NCBI RefSeq assembly: GCF_014204795.1
Contig: NZ_JACHMB010000001.1
Location: 8,754,501-8,818,500 of the forward strand
DNA: 64,000 nt
DNA from: Nonomuraea jabiensis
Lineage (GTDB): Bacteria > Actinomycetota > Actinomycetes > Streptosporangiales > Streptosporangiaceae
Reading direction: 5' to 3'
A program made the position numbers and the translations under genes. Below are positions 44,276 through 54,700 of the stretch, piece after piece. Each line of letters begins with the position of its first letter. Position 1 is the stretch's first letter. Below the pieces are notes generated by a model, which did no database searches, had not been told where the DNA came from, and saw only the letters and a program-made list of their open reading frames with translations.

Positions 44276-45249
44276 CGGCGGGTGCTGCTCTGGCGGGGAT
44301 GGAGTTCGGCGGGCAGGACGATCGTGGCGGGCTTGGCGGCCGGGGCGGCGATGCGGTCGACCAGCAGGCGGGCGGCCATGCGCCCCAGCTCGTACGTCGG
44401 CTGCGTCACCGTCGACGGCGACGGGTGCACCAGGTCCGCCCACGGGATCTCGTCGAAGCCGACCAGGCCGACCTGCCCGGGCACGTCCACCCCGCGCTCG
44501 GTCAGGCAGCGCAGCGCGCCCACCGTCATGAGGTTGTTGGCCACGAAGACCGCGTCGGGAGGCTCGGGAGAGGACAGCAGTGCGGCCATGGCGTCGTAAC
44601 CCCCCTGCTCGCGGAAGTCCGCGCGGACGATCACCGGATCACCGGGCAGCGCCGCCGTGTAGCCCCGCAGGCGCAGGTCGGCGGTGCTCACGCCCTCGGG
44701 CCCGGCGATGCACGCGATCCGCCGGTATCCGGCCGCGAGCAGGTGCTCGGTGGCCGTGCGCGCGCCTCCCTCGTTGTCGACCACCACCGTGTCCACGGCG
44801 CCCCGGGGCAGCTCCCGGTCGACCGCGACGACGGGGACGGGCGAGTCGATGAGCGTCTTGGCCGCCTTGACGCTGCCCGAGGAGGAGATGATGACGCCGG
44901 CCATCTGCTCGCTCAGCGCCGCCGCGACGTAGGTCTCCTCCTTGGCCGGGTCCTCGTCGCTGTTGCACAGCACGACCGAGTAGCCCTCCTGCTGCGCGAC
45001 GTCCTCGACGCCGCGCACCATGGCGGTGAAGAACGGGTTGCCGATGTCGGAGATGATCACGGCCCAGAGCGTCGTGCGGCTGCGCCGCAGGTTGCGCGCG
45101 ACCGCGTTGGGGCGGTAGCCGAGCTCGCGGACCGCTGTGAGCACCCGGGCGACCATGGCGGGGTCGACGGTCTGGGCGCCGTTGAGCACGCGGGAGACGG
45201 TGGCGGCGGACACGCCGGCCTCTCGCGCGACATCGTAGATAGTGGGCAT
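44272..45249 (-). CDS. second LacI-family repressor
   Basis: 325 residues: TIYDVAREAGVSAATVSRVL, hinge YRPNAVARNLRR, then AVIISDIGNPFFTAMVRGVE and FVANNLMTVGALRCLTERGV. Close to the LacI at 29565 throughout, including the recognition helix, so both may bind AATCGATT-type sites. It is divergent from the secreted-enzyme operon at 45558, with two such sites between. Confidence 0.9.
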   Translation of the reverse strand: MPTIYDVAREAGVSAATVSRVLNGAQTVDPAMVARVLTAVRELGYRPNAVARNLRRSRTTLWAVIISDIGNPFFTAMVRGVEDVAQQEGYSVVLCNSDEDPAKEETYVAAALSEQMAGVIISSSGSVKAAKTLIDSPVPVVAVDRELPRGAVDTVVVDNEGGARTATEHLLAAGYRRIACIAGPEGVSTADLRLRGYTAALPGDPVIVRADFREQGGYDAMAALLSSPEPPDAVFVANNLMTVGALRCLTERGVDVPGQVGLVGFDEIPWADLVHPSPSTVTQPTYELGRMAARLLVDRIAAPAAKPATIVLPAELHPRQSSTRR

Positions 45250-45319
45250 CGCACCAAGTTTCTACCATCGCGGAGCCCCGCGCCCCTCCTCGCCGCAGAT
45301 GCGGGGCCGAGGTCCTGGT

Positions 45320-45337
45320 CCAGGAATCGCTTTCCGA
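45320..45337. promoter_or_regulatory. weak LacI-like site near the LacI gene
   Basis: CCAGGAATCGCTTTCCGA has core AATCGCTT (45325-45332), one base off consensus. It is 70 bases before the LacI start at 45249 and may mediate its autoregulation. Confidence 0.4.
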
Positions 45338-45426
45338 TCATGATCATACCTCCTCATTTCCTGAAAAATTGAAATGTGCTGATTTACCTGGGCAAATGCT
45401 CGACAGAAATCCTGACAAATCAGGGC

Positions 45427-45477
45427 TTGACGGCTGTCAGGTCGCGATTATACGTTCATCCAGAAATCGATTGCTCA
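45427..45477 (+). promoter_or_regulatory. promoter and LacI operator of the secreted-enzyme operon
   Basis: TTGACG at 45427-45432, 16 bases, TATACG at 45449-45454, then CCAGAAATCGATTGCTCA at 45460-45477 (core 45465-45472). It closely follows the pattern of the other two units. About 80 bases later AGGAGA precedes the ATG at 45558. Confidence 0.75.
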
Positions 45478-45557
45478 GCTCTCTTCTCCCTTCACCCCCC
45501 ACCTCACGGCCTCCTGCCTGCCATGCGCTCAGGAGTCCCGCACCGCCAGGAGAAGTC

Positions 45558-48158
45558 ATGTTCTCGATCGTTCGACGATGTTTGGGCGCGGGCCTGGCCA
45601 CGCTGCTCATGATGACCATCGCGGCCGTCCCGGAGGCGAGGGCCGCCGCCTCGCCGCCGCCCAGCCCGTTCTTCTCGACCGTGCAGATCGACTCCGGCGC
45701 GACGGTCGGCGCGCCGGCCGCGGGCGACAACCGCAACCACGGCGACCTGTGGCCGAACTGCTGGTCCGACGACGACAACGTCTACACCGCCTACGGTGAC
45801 GGCATCGGGTTCGCGGGCACGTACAGCGACATCGGCGTGGCCCGCGTCTCGGGCATGCCCGGCAGCCTGACCGGCGCGCAGTTGCCGATCGGCGACAACG
45901 TCGGCCAGGTGTGGACGGCGAACCACACGCGCAAGCCCACCGGCATGGCCTGCGTGGGCGGCACCCTCTACCTGGCCGTGCAGGACCTGGCGTTCGACTT
46001 CGACGACGCCCCGGCGGCGACGATCGCGAAGTCGACCGACCACGGCAGGACGTGGACGTGGGACAGGTCGGGGCCGATGTTCGGCAACGGGGTGTTCACC
46101 ACGATCATGTTCCTGGACTACGGCAAGGCGTACGGGAACGCCCCCGACGGCTACGTCTACGCCTATGGCCTCGACCACAACTGGCGCGACTCCTTCGCGA
46201 ACCGGGTGCCCGACCCGGTGGACCTGTGGCTGGCCCGGGTGCCCAAGGACCAGGTGCAGAACCGGTCGGCCTGGGAGTTCGTCAGCGGCTTCACCGCCTC
46301 CGGCGCGCCCACCTGGTCCGCGGACATCGCCAGGCGGGTCGCGGTCATGCACGACGACCGGCGCGTCTACCAGGACGTCTACACCGCCGGCCGGGCGAAG
46401 AACCTGACCGTGGTCAGCCAGGGCGGCGTGGTCTACAACAAGCCGCTCAACCGCTACCTCTACACGTCCTGGACGGAGTACACCTTCGAGTTCTACGAGT
46501 CGCCCACGCCGTGGGGCCCGTGGAAGCACTTCTCCGGCAAGGACTTCGGCGGCTACCCGTGGACCACGACCAAGCACGGCGGCTACGCCACCACGATCCC
46601 GTCCAAGTACATCAGCGCCGACGGCAAGTCGATGTGGCTGCAGTCGAACGTCTGCCCGTGCGGCGGCGGCTTCCCCGAAGGGCAGCACTGGGCGTACACG
46701 TTCTCGCTGCGCAGGATGCGCCTGGAGCCGCACGTGGACACCACCCCGGCCAACCCGCCCGACGGCGCCAGGAACCTGGCCCGCGAGCCGGGCACGGCCG
46801 GCGTCGAGCGGGTGGCGCATTTCGGCAACGTCGGCTACTACAACGACGGCGACAAGGCGCGGAGCGAGGACGACTGGAACGACGAGCGCAAGGGCGCGAG
46901 CTGGTGGGGCTACACCTGGCCGCGCGAATACCTGATGAACAAGGTCGCCTTCACCGGCGGGCAGATCTTCGGCGACGGCGGCTGGTTCGCGAGCGATCTG
47001 CGGGTGCAGGTCCGCAGGAACCACGAATGGGTGAACGTCACCGGACTGCGCATCACGCCCGACTACCCGTACGACAACACGGCGGGTCCGAACCGCACGT
47101 ACGAGCTGGGCTTCAACCCGATCGACGGCGACGGCGTGCGCGTCATCGGCGCCCCGGGCGGCACCCGCACCTTCACCTCCATCGCCGAACTGGAGGTGTA
47201 CTACACGGGCACCAGCGGGACCATGTTCGGCGGCTCGCCGGCGGACTTCACGGGTGACGGCAAGGACGACATCGTGGCCTTCACCCACGGGGCGAGCGCG
47301 GACGTGTGGGCCGCCGCCTCGACCGGCACGGGCTTCGGGGCGTCCGCGAAATGGCACGACTTCTTCGCCCCGAGCGGCGAGATCCCCTACACCGGCGATT
47401 TCACCGGCGACGGGAAAGCCGACATCATCACCTTCACCCAAGGGGCCACCGGCGACGTGTACGTGGCGCCGTCCACCGGCAACGGCTTCGGGCCGGGCGT
47501 GAAATGGCACGAATGGTTCGCCCCGAGTGGTGAGGTCCCGGCGGTGGGTGATTTCGACGGCGACGGCAAGGACGACATCGCCACCTTCACCCGCGGCGCC
47601 GCCGCGGATGTCCACGTGGCGCTGTCCAGCGGCACAGCCTTCGGCGCCGGCCAGAAATGGCATGACTTCTTCGGCGCGAACGGCGAGTTCCCGGCCGTCG
47701 GCGACGTCAACGGGGACGGCAAGGACGACCTGATCGTCTTCACCCAGGGCTCCACGGCGGACGTGTACGTGGCCATGTCCACCGGCCACGGCTTCGGCCC
47801 CGCGACCAAGGTGGCCGACAGTTTCGCACCCGGCGCGGACCAGCCCCGCGTGGGCGACTTCGACGGCGACGGCAGGGACGACATCGCCGCCTTCACCAAC
47901 GATCCCGCCGCCGACGTCTCCGTGGCCCTCTCGGACGGCGCGGGATTCAAGGCCGCCACGAAATGGCACGACGACTTCGCCCCGGCGGGTGAGTTCCCGT
48001 ACGTCGGCGACTACGACGGCGACGGGAAGGACGACATCGTCTCCTTCACCCACACGCCGTCCGCCGACGTGCGCGTGAGCCTGTCGACCGGCACCTCCTT
48101 CTCCGGCGGCGGCAAGTGGCACGACTTCTTCGGCCTGCCCGGCGAGACCACCCTCTGA
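45558..48158 (+). CDS. secreted beta-propeller enzyme, DUF4185/GH183-like, with FG-GAP repeats
   Basis: 866 residues; signal peptide to about ARA (residue 29). Residues 40-380 form a repeated beta structure: LWPNCWSDDDNVYTAYGDG, KPTGMACVGGTLYLAVQDLA, ATIAKSTDHGRTWTWDRSG, DGYVYAYGLDHNWRDSF, VVYNKPLNRYLYTSWTEYTF and WLQSNVCPCGG. The pattern fits a sialidase-like or DUF4185 propeller; DUF4185 is the GH183 endo-D-arabinanase family. A carbohydrate-binding-like stretch (GWFASDLRVQVRRNHEWVNV) follows, then six FG-GAP repeats to the end. The GH183 assignment is likely but not certain. First gene of a four-gene operon. Confidence 0.65.
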   Translation: MFSIVRRCLGAGLATLLMMTIAAVPEARAAASPPPSPFFSTVQIDSGATVGAPAAGDNRNHGDLWPNCWSDDDNVYTAYGDGIGFAGTYSDIGVARVSGMPGSLTGAQLPIGDNVGQVWTANHTRKPTGMACVGGTLYLAVQDLAFDFDDAPAATIAKSTDHGRTWTWDRSGPMFGNGVFTTIMFLDYGKAYGNAPDGYVYAYGLDHNWRDSFANRVPDPVDLWLARVPKDQVQNRSAWEFVSGFTASGAPTWSADIARRVAVMHDDRRVYQDVYTAGRAKNLTVVSQGGVVYNKPLNRYLYTSWTEYTFEFYESPTPWGPWKHFSGKDFGGYPWTTTKHGGYATTIPSKYISADGKSMWLQSNVCPCGGGFPEGQHWAYTFSLRRMRLEPHVDTTPANPPDGARNLAREPGTAGVERVAHFGNVGYYNDGDKARSEDDWNDERKGASWWGYTWPREYLMNKVAFTGGQIFGDGGWFASDLRVQVRRNHEWVNVTGLRITPDYPYDNTAGPNRTYELGFNPIDGDGVRVIGAPGGTRTFTSIAELEVYYTGTSGTMFGGSPADFTGDGKDDIVAFTHGASADVWAAASTGTGFGASAKWHDFFAPSGEIPYTGDFTGDGKADIITFTQGATGDVYVAPSTGNGFGPGVKWHEWFAPSGEVPAVGDFDGDGKDDIATFTRGAAADVHVALSSGTAFGAGQKWHDFFGANGEFPAVGDVNGDGKDDLIVFTQGSTADVYVAMSTGHGFGPATKVADSFAPGADQPRVGDFDGDGRDDIAAFTNDPAADVSVALSDGAGFKAATKWHDDFAPAGEFPYVGDYDGDGKDDIVSFTHTPSADVRVSLSTGTSFSGGGKWHDFFGLPGETTL

Positions 48159-48171
48159 TCCAGGAGACATC

Positions 48172-49644
48172 ATGTACAAGTCCCGAATCGGCCGCGCGTT
48201 ATCCGTCACCGCGGGCGCCCTGGCGATCGCCGCGGCCTCGGCCATGCCCGCCCAGGCGGTCCCCGACCCCGGCAAGCACCGCTCCAACGCCGAACTCCTC
48301 CTCGCCTGCCCGTCCGTCCCCGCCACCCACGACCAGTGGGTGACGACCGCCGTCCACCGAGTCGGCCGCAGCCTCAACGCCAACGACAAGGTGATGCTCG
48401 CGGCGTTCGAGACCGGCTGGGTCGAGTCCCACATGAACAACCTCAACTGCGGCGACAAGGACTCCCTCGGCGTCTTCCAGCAGCGCCCGAGCCAGGGCTG
48501 GGGCACCCCTGAGCAGATCCTCGACGTCAGCTTCGCCGCCAACTCCTTCTTCACCCGGGCCATCAGGAACGACGCGGCCAACCCCGGCTACACCCCGGGC
48601 CAGCTCGCCCAGAGCGTCCAGCGCTCCGCCTTCCCCGACCGCTACGACCAGTCCGAGGCCAAGGCCCGCTCGCTCCTCAACGAGGCCGCGTGGATGCACG
48701 GGATGCAGGCGGGCTCGCCGGCCGACTTCGACGGCGACGGCAAGGACGACATCATCACGTTCACCAAGAACGCCTCGGCCGACGTGTACGTCTCCACCTC
48801 GAGCGGCACCGCCTTCGACGGGACGTCGGTGAAGTGGCACGACTTCTTCGGCCTGGGCGGCGAGACCACCTACACCGGCGACTTCACCGGTGACGGCAAG
48901 GACGACGTCGTCGCCTTCACGCACGGCTCCAGCGGCGACGTGTACGTGGCGCCGTCCACCGGTACGGGCTTCGGCCCTGCCGCGAAATGGCACGACTACT
49001 TCGCGCCCGGCGGCGAGATCGCGGCGGTCGGCGACTTCGACGGCGACGGGAAAGACGACATCGCGACCTTCGCCCGCGGGACGACCCAGGACGTCTTCGT
49101 GGCCCTGTCCAACGGGAACGGGTTCGGCGCCGGCCAGAAATGGCATGACTTCTTCGGCCTGAACGGCGAGTTCCCGGCGGTGGGTGATGTCGACGGTGAT
49201 GGCAGGGACGACATCATCGTCTTCACTCAGGGTTCGATGAATGACGTGTATGTGGCGACGTCCACCGGATCGGGGTTCAACGCCGCGGTGAAGGTGCATG
49301 ACAATTTCGCGCTCGCCGGTGAGCAGCCGCGGGTCGCGGATGTCAACGGTGACGGCAAGGACGACATCGTCACGTTCACCAACAACGGTCTCGGTGATGT
49401 GTGGGTCGCGATTTCCGACGGTCAGGGGTTCGGTCCGGCCGTGAAGTGGAACGACTGGTTCGCTCCGAACGGCGAGTTCCCCTACACCGGTGATTTCGAC
49501 GGTGACGGCAAGGACGACATCGTCACCTTCACCAAGGGCGCCACCAATGACGTCTTCGTCGGCCTGTCGAACGGCACTTCGGCCTTCGGCGCCGGGGTCA
49601 AGTGGCACGACTTCTTCGGCCTCAACGGCGAAACCACCCTCTAG
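48172..49644 (+). CDS. secreted lysozyme-like protein with FG-GAP repeats
   Basis: 490 residues with a signal peptide (ending AQAVPD). Residues 40-170 resemble a lysozyme/transglycosylase fold: MLAAFETGWVESHMNNLNCG, then SLGVFQQRPSQGWGTPEQIL and PGYTPGQLAQSVQRSAFPDR; the Glu of WVESHM is the likely catalytic acid. Six FG-GAP repeats follow from about residue 190. The start is 13 bases after the previous stop. A peptidoglycan-cleaving role is inferred. Confidence 0.75.
   Translation: MYKSRIGRALSVTAGALAIAAASAMPAQAVPDPGKHRSNAELLLACPSVPATHDQWVTTAVHRVGRSLNANDKVMLAAFETGWVESHMNNLNCGDKDSLGVFQQRPSQGWGTPEQILDVSFAANSFFTRAIRNDAANPGYTPGQLAQSVQRSAFPDRYDQSEAKARSLLNEAAWMHGMQAGSPADFDGDGKDDIITFTKNASADVYVSTSSGTAFDGTSVKWHDFFGLGGETTYTGDFTGDGKDDVVAFTHGSSGDVYVAPSTGTGFGPAAKWHDYFAPGGEIAAVGDFDGDGKDDIATFARGTTQDVFVALSNGNGFGAGQKWHDFFGLNGEFPAVGDVDGDGRDDIIVFTQGSMNDVYVATSTGSGFNAAVKVHDNFALAGEQPRVADVNGDGKDDIVTFTNNGLGDVWVAISDGQGFGPAVKWNDWFAPNGEFPYTGDFDGDGKDDIVTFTKGATNDVFVGLSNGTSAFGAGVKWHDFFGLNGETTL
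49138..49641 (+). repeat. near-identical 0.5-kb tract, first copy
   Basis: The last three FG-GAP repeats of this gene match 51187-51690 of the next gene with about nine mismatches by eye over 504 bases. Both copies use more GGT, GAT and GTG codons than the flanks. This points to recent gene conversion or duplication. Confidence 0.85.
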
Positions 49645-49659
49645 AAGGAGCCGGAACAA

Positions 49660-51693
49660 ATGCAGTGGAAGCATGTGCGTAAGGCCGCCTTATGCGCGGC
49701 CGTCGGCGGGCTGCTGCTCACCGCCAGGCCCGCCGTCGCCGCCCAGCCGGACGGGCTGGACAAGGCGTTCGCCGACGCGACAGCGGAATATCAGGTCCCC
49801 AAGGACCTGCTCGTGGCGGTCGGTTACGGCGAGACGCACCTCGACGGCCACAACGGCGCACCCAGCAGCGACAACGGCTACGGCGTCATGCACCTGGTGA
49901 GCAATCCGCGGCACAAGACCCTCGAACAGGCCGCCGAGCTCACCGGCGAGTCCGAGGCCGAGCTGAAGAGCGACACCGCGGCCAACATCCGCGGCGGCGC
50001 GGCGGTCCTGCGTGCCCTCGCCGACCGGGCGGGGCTCGACGCCTCGAAGCGCAAGGACGTCAACGCCTGGTACCCGGTCGTCGCACGCTACAGCGGCGCC
50101 GCCGATGACCGGGTGGCCCGGCTGTACGCCGACACCGTCTACGGCCTGCTCGCCCAGGGCATCAAGGCCGGGGTCGTCGTCCGGCCGCGCGAGGTGCGGC
50201 CGGAGCGCGGCACGTACGAGAAGGTCAAGCCCCTGGCGGCCACCACCGGTGAACCCCAGGCCGGCATCCTGAGCACCGACTACCCGCCCGCGCACTGGGT
50301 GCCCGCCAACGGCAACAACTACTCGCCCGGCCGCTCCAGCCCCATCCGCAAGATCGTCATCCACGTCACCCAGGGGTCGTACGCCGGCACGATCAGCTGG
50401 TTCCAGAACCCGTCCGCGCAGGTCAGCGCCCACTACGTGATCCGCTCGTCCGACGGCGACGTCACGCAGATGGTGCGCGACACCGACACGGCCTACCACG
50501 CACGGTCCTCGAACTCCGAGGCCCTGGGCATCGAGCACGAGGGCTTCGTGGACAACCCGTCGTGGTTCACCGACGCGATGTACCGCTCCTCGGCCGCCCT
50601 GACCCGCTACCTGGCCGACAAGTGGGGCATCCCGCGCACCCGGGCGAACATCGTCGGCCACAACGAGCTGCCCGGCAACGACCACACCGACCCGGGCCCG
50701 CACTGGAACTGGGACTACTACATGTCCCTCGTCAACGGTGGCGGCGGCCCCCTCCAGGGCGGCTCTCCGGCGGACTTCGACGGTGACGGCAAGGACGACA
50801 TCGTCACCTTCACGCACGGCGCGAACGCCGATGTCTACGTGGCGAAGTCGACCGGCGCCGCCTTCGACGGCACGTCGGTCAAGTGGCACGACTACTTCGC
50901 GTTGAGCGGCGAGGTCCCGCTGACCGGGGACTTCACCGGTGACGGAAAGGACGACATCATCACCTTCACCCAGGGGGCGAACGCCGACGTCTACGTGGCG
51001 CCGTCCACCGGGAACAGTTTCGGGGCGGCGACCAAGTGGCACGACTATTTCGCGCCGAGCGGTGAGGCGCCGGCGGTCGGCGATTTCGACGGTGACGGCA
51101 AGGACGACATCGTCACGTTCACCCGGGGCACGGCCAACGACGTGTACGTGGCGTTGTCCAACGACCACGGATTCGGTGCCGGCGTCAAATGGCATGACTT
51201 CTTCGGCCTGGACGGCGAGTTCCCGGCGGTGGGTGATGTCAACGGTGATGGCAGGGACGACATCATCGTCTTCACTCAGGGTTCGACGAATGACGTGTAT
51301 GTGGCGACGTCCACCGGGACGGGGTTCAACGCCGCGGTGAAGGTGCATGACAATTTCGCTCTCGCCGGTGAGCAGCCGCGGGTCGCGGACGTCAACGGTG
51401 ACGGCAAGGACGACATCGTCACGTTCACCAACAACGGTCTCGGTGATGTGTGGGTCGCGATTTCCGACGGTCAGGGGTTCGGTCCGGCCGTGAAGTGGAA
51501 CGACTGGTTCGCTCCGAACGGCGAGTTCCCCTACACCGGTGATTTCGACGGTGACGGCAGGGACGACGTCGTCACCTTCACCAAGGGCGCCACCAATGAC
51601 GTCTTCGTCGGCCTGTCGAACGGCACTTCGGCCTTCGGCGCCGGGGTCAAGTGGCACGACTTCTTCGGCCTCAACGGCGAAACCACCCTGTGA
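49660..51693 (+). CDS. secreted N-acetylmuramoyl-L-alanine amidase with FG-GAP repeats
   Basis: 677 residues, signal peptide (cleavage near AVAA). Residues 30-165 form a lysozyme-like domain (YQVPKDLLVAVGYGETHLDG, NGYGVMHLVSNPRH). Residues 220-365 are an amidase_2 domain: IRKIVIHVTQGSYAGTISWF, VSAHYVIRSSDGDVTQMVRD, ALGIEHEGFV, IVGHNELPGNDHTDPGPHWN; the His of VIHVTQG and the HTDPGPHW motif are zinc-site candidates. Six FG-GAP repeats end the protein. It should cut the peptide from glycan chains of peptidoglycan. 15 bases after the lysozyme-like gene. Confidence 0.85.
   Translation: MQWKHVRKAALCAAVGGLLLTARPAVAAQPDGLDKAFADATAEYQVPKDLLVAVGYGETHLDGHNGAPSSDNGYGVMHLVSNPRHKTLEQAAELTGESEAELKSDTAANIRGGAAVLRALADRAGLDASKRKDVNAWYPVVARYSGAADDRVARLYADTVYGLLAQGIKAGVVVRPREVRPERGTYEKVKPLAATTGEPQAGILSTDYPPAHWVPANGNNYSPGRSSPIRKIVIHVTQGSYAGTISWFQNPSAQVSAHYVIRSSDGDVTQMVRDTDTAYHARSSNSEALGIEHEGFVDNPSWFTDAMYRSSAALTRYLADKWGIPRTRANIVGHNELPGNDHTDPGPHWNWDYYMSLVNGGGGPLQGGSPADFDGDGKDDIVTFTHGANADVYVAKSTGAAFDGTSVKWHDYFALSGEVPLTGDFTGDGKDDIITFTQGANADVYVAPSTGNSFGAATKWHDYFAPSGEAPAVGDFDGDGKDDIVTFTRGTANDVYVALSNDHGFGAGVKWHDFFGLDGEFPAVGDVNGDGRDDIIVFTQGSTNDVYVATSTGTGFNAAVKVHDNFALAGEQPRVADVNGDGKDDIVTFTNNGLGDVWVAISDGQGFGPAVKWNDWFAPNGEFPYTGDFDGDGRDDVVTFTKGATNDVFVGLSNGTSAFGAGVKWHDFFGLNGETTL
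51187..51690 (+). repeat. near-identical 0.5-kb tract, second copy
   Basis: Second copy of the tract at 49138-49641, offset by 2049 bases, in the amidase gene. Upstream repeats of the two genes diverge much more, so the homogenised part is limited to the 3' halves of the modules. Confidence 0.85.
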
Positions 51694-51704
51694 AAGGCAC
51701 GCCG

Positions 51705-54700
51705 ATGATGCGAAAGCTGCTCGCCGCGCTGGCGACGAGCCTGCTTCTCGTGGCCGCCCCCGTCACCGCGACCGGGCAGCCCGCGGTCGCGGCGGCGGGG
51801 GCCGACAAAGGGCCGATCGGCTGGGACGTCTTCCGGCGCCTCGACCGGCTCCCGTACCTGAGCCCCGGCACCCAGACCCGGCAGTTCACCAGCTTCGACC
51901 GGGCCGGCGCCAACGTCCAGGACGGGTTCGACGGCGTGTACTCCTGCCTGCGGACCTCGGGCACCCAGTGCGTGATCGCCGAGGACACCGGCGCCGGCGA
52001 GATCTCCTCGATCTGGTTCACCAGGGACGGCGGCGACGTGTCGGCCACCGGCACGATCACCATCGAGCTCGACGGCGCCGTCGTCGTCAGCGCGCCTCTG
52101 CAGAGCCTGGTCAACGGGCAGGTCGGCGGGCCGTTCGTCTTCCCGCTGGTGGCCAACGCCGACCAGAGCTCGGGCGGCGTCCACATCAAGGTGCCCATGC
52201 CGTACCGCCAGTCCATGCGGGTGTACACGCAGCACAACCCGCTCTTCTACCACGTCACCTACCGGCACTTCCCCGACGCGGAAGGGGTGCGGCGGTTCGA
52301 CCCCACGGAGAACGCCTCCGACGTCGTCAACCTGCTGAAGGCGTCCGGCACCCGCGACCCCAAGCCGGCCCGGCCCGGCGCGCAGACCGTCACCCAGAAG
52401 GCGAGCCTGACGGCGGGGCAGCAGCGCGAGTTCACCCGGGTGACCGGCTCCGGCGCGATCTCCATGCTGCGGGTGCGGGTCCCGGACGCGCAGGCCACCG
52501 ACGACACCCTGGCCGGGCTGCGGCTGCGGCTCGACTTCGACGGCCGTACCGCCGTCGACTCGCCGGTCGGTGAGTTCTTCGGCGCCGGACTGGGCGAGTA
52601 CCCGGTCAAGTCGCTGCTGTTCGCCGTGGACACCGCGGGCGGCGGCTGGTACACCACGTGGTGGCCGATGCCGTACCGGTCCGAGGCCAGGGTCAGCCTG
52701 GTCAACGGCACCGGGCGCACGCTGAACGACCTGGAGGTACAGGTCACCTCCGCGGCCGACGCCTCCTGGGCGGACGCGCTCGCGCCCGGCGGCCAGGCCG
52801 GCTACTTCACCACCGAGTCGCGGCGCGGCCCGGCCGTACGCGACTCCGACTGGCTGTTCTCCGATCGCACGGGACGGGGCAAGTTCGTCGGCGTCTCGCA
52901 CACCATGAACGGGCTCATCCCCGAAGGTCTCACGCGGGAGTACCTGGAGGGCGACGAGCGCGCCTACGTGGACGGCGCCCTGACGCCGCAGCTCCACGGC
53001 ACCGGAACCGAGGATTTCTACGAGTCCGGCTGGTACTTCAACCGCGGCGAGTTCACCGCTCCGCTGGCCGGCAACCCGGCGCACGAGAAGGCCGGCGGCG
53101 GCTGCGCGTACGAATGCGACGCCGCGTACCGGCTCATGCTCTCCGACGGCGTGGAGTTCTCCTCCGCGCTCAGGTTCGGCATCGAGCACGGCCCGCAGAA
53201 CGACAAGCCCGCCACGTACGGCTCCACCGCGTTCCTCTACACGCAGCCCACCTTCGGCACGCACCGCACCGGCGTCCTCGACGTCGGCGACGCGGCCGGC
53301 AGGGCCGCGCACGACTACCGGGAGAGCGGGGCCGCCACCCAGGCCACGCTCACCTCGGTGTACGAGGGGGACGAGGACCACCAGACCGTGCGCGGGGTGA
53401 CGCGGTCCACGTCGAGCCCCGTGTCGTTCCTGCTCGGCGTGGACGCCGCCAACGCGGGCGTGCTGCTGCGGCGCACCTCCGACCAGGCGGTCGCCGGCCA
53501 GGCGGCCCGGGTGCTGCTGGACGGCGTGGACGTCGGCGAGTGGCGGCAGCCGCTCGGCAACGGCACCCAGCGCTGGCTGGCGGACACGTTCGCGCTGCCG
53601 GCGAGCGCGACCGCGGGCAAGTCCGCCATCAGGGTCGAGCTGCGGCCCACGGCCGGCGCGCCCCCGTGGACCGCTGCCCGGTACGCCGCCGACAGCCTCG
53701 TCCCCGCGCAGCACGCCGACGACCGGGCGCCCACGGCGGATGAGGGGCCGTTCCTGGTGGGGGGAGACAGGCACGCGCTGCACCTCACGTGGCGCGAGCC
53801 GGACGACGACCTCGGCATCCGCGAATACCGCGTGTACGGCTCCACCTCGCCGTCCGCGCAGAACACGCTGCTCGGCACCACCCGCGCGCCCGGCTTCACC
53901 CACGGCCCGCTGGCCGCCGGCGCGACCTGGTACTACCGGGTGGAGGCGGTGGACCTGTCAGGCCGCACGGCCGCCGCCGGGCCGATCGTCTCCGGCCGTA
54001 CCGGCACGCCCACCCGCACCGACCTCGACAAGGACGGGCGCGACGACGTGCTGACCTTCACCCGGGGGAGTACCGCCGACGTGTACGCCTCGCTCTCCGA
54101 CGGGACGAGGTTCGTGCAGGACGGGTGGAAGTGGCATGACTCGTTCGCCGTCGGCCAGGAGATCGCCCTGACGGGGGATTTCGACGGCGACGGCCGCGAC
54201 GACGCGGTGACGTTCACCCGGGGGAGCGCCGCCGACGTTTTCGTGTCGCTGTCGGACGGGACGAAACTTGTGCAGAACGGCTGGAAGTGGCACGACTACT
54301 TCGCCGCCGGCACGGAGATCCCGGCCGTGGGGGACTTCGACGGCGACGGGCGCGACGACATCGCGACCTTCACCCGGGGCGACTCGGGTGACGTCTGGGT
54401 GGCTCTGTCGACCGGGTCCGGGTTCGGGGCGTCGCGCAAGTGGCACGACCGCTTCGCGATCGGCGACGAGATCCCCGCCGTGGGCGACTTCGACGGCGAC
54501 GGCCGGGACGACGTCGCGGCCTTCACCCGGGGCACGTCCGCCGACGTGTTCGTGGCGCTGTCCAGCGGCAGCGTCTTCCGGCACGACGGGTGGCGCTGGC
54601 ACGGCAACTTCGCCGCCGGCTCCGAGACGCCTGCCGTCGGCGACTTCGACGGTGACGGCCGCGACGACATCGCGACCTTCACCGGCGGCTCGGCGGCCGA

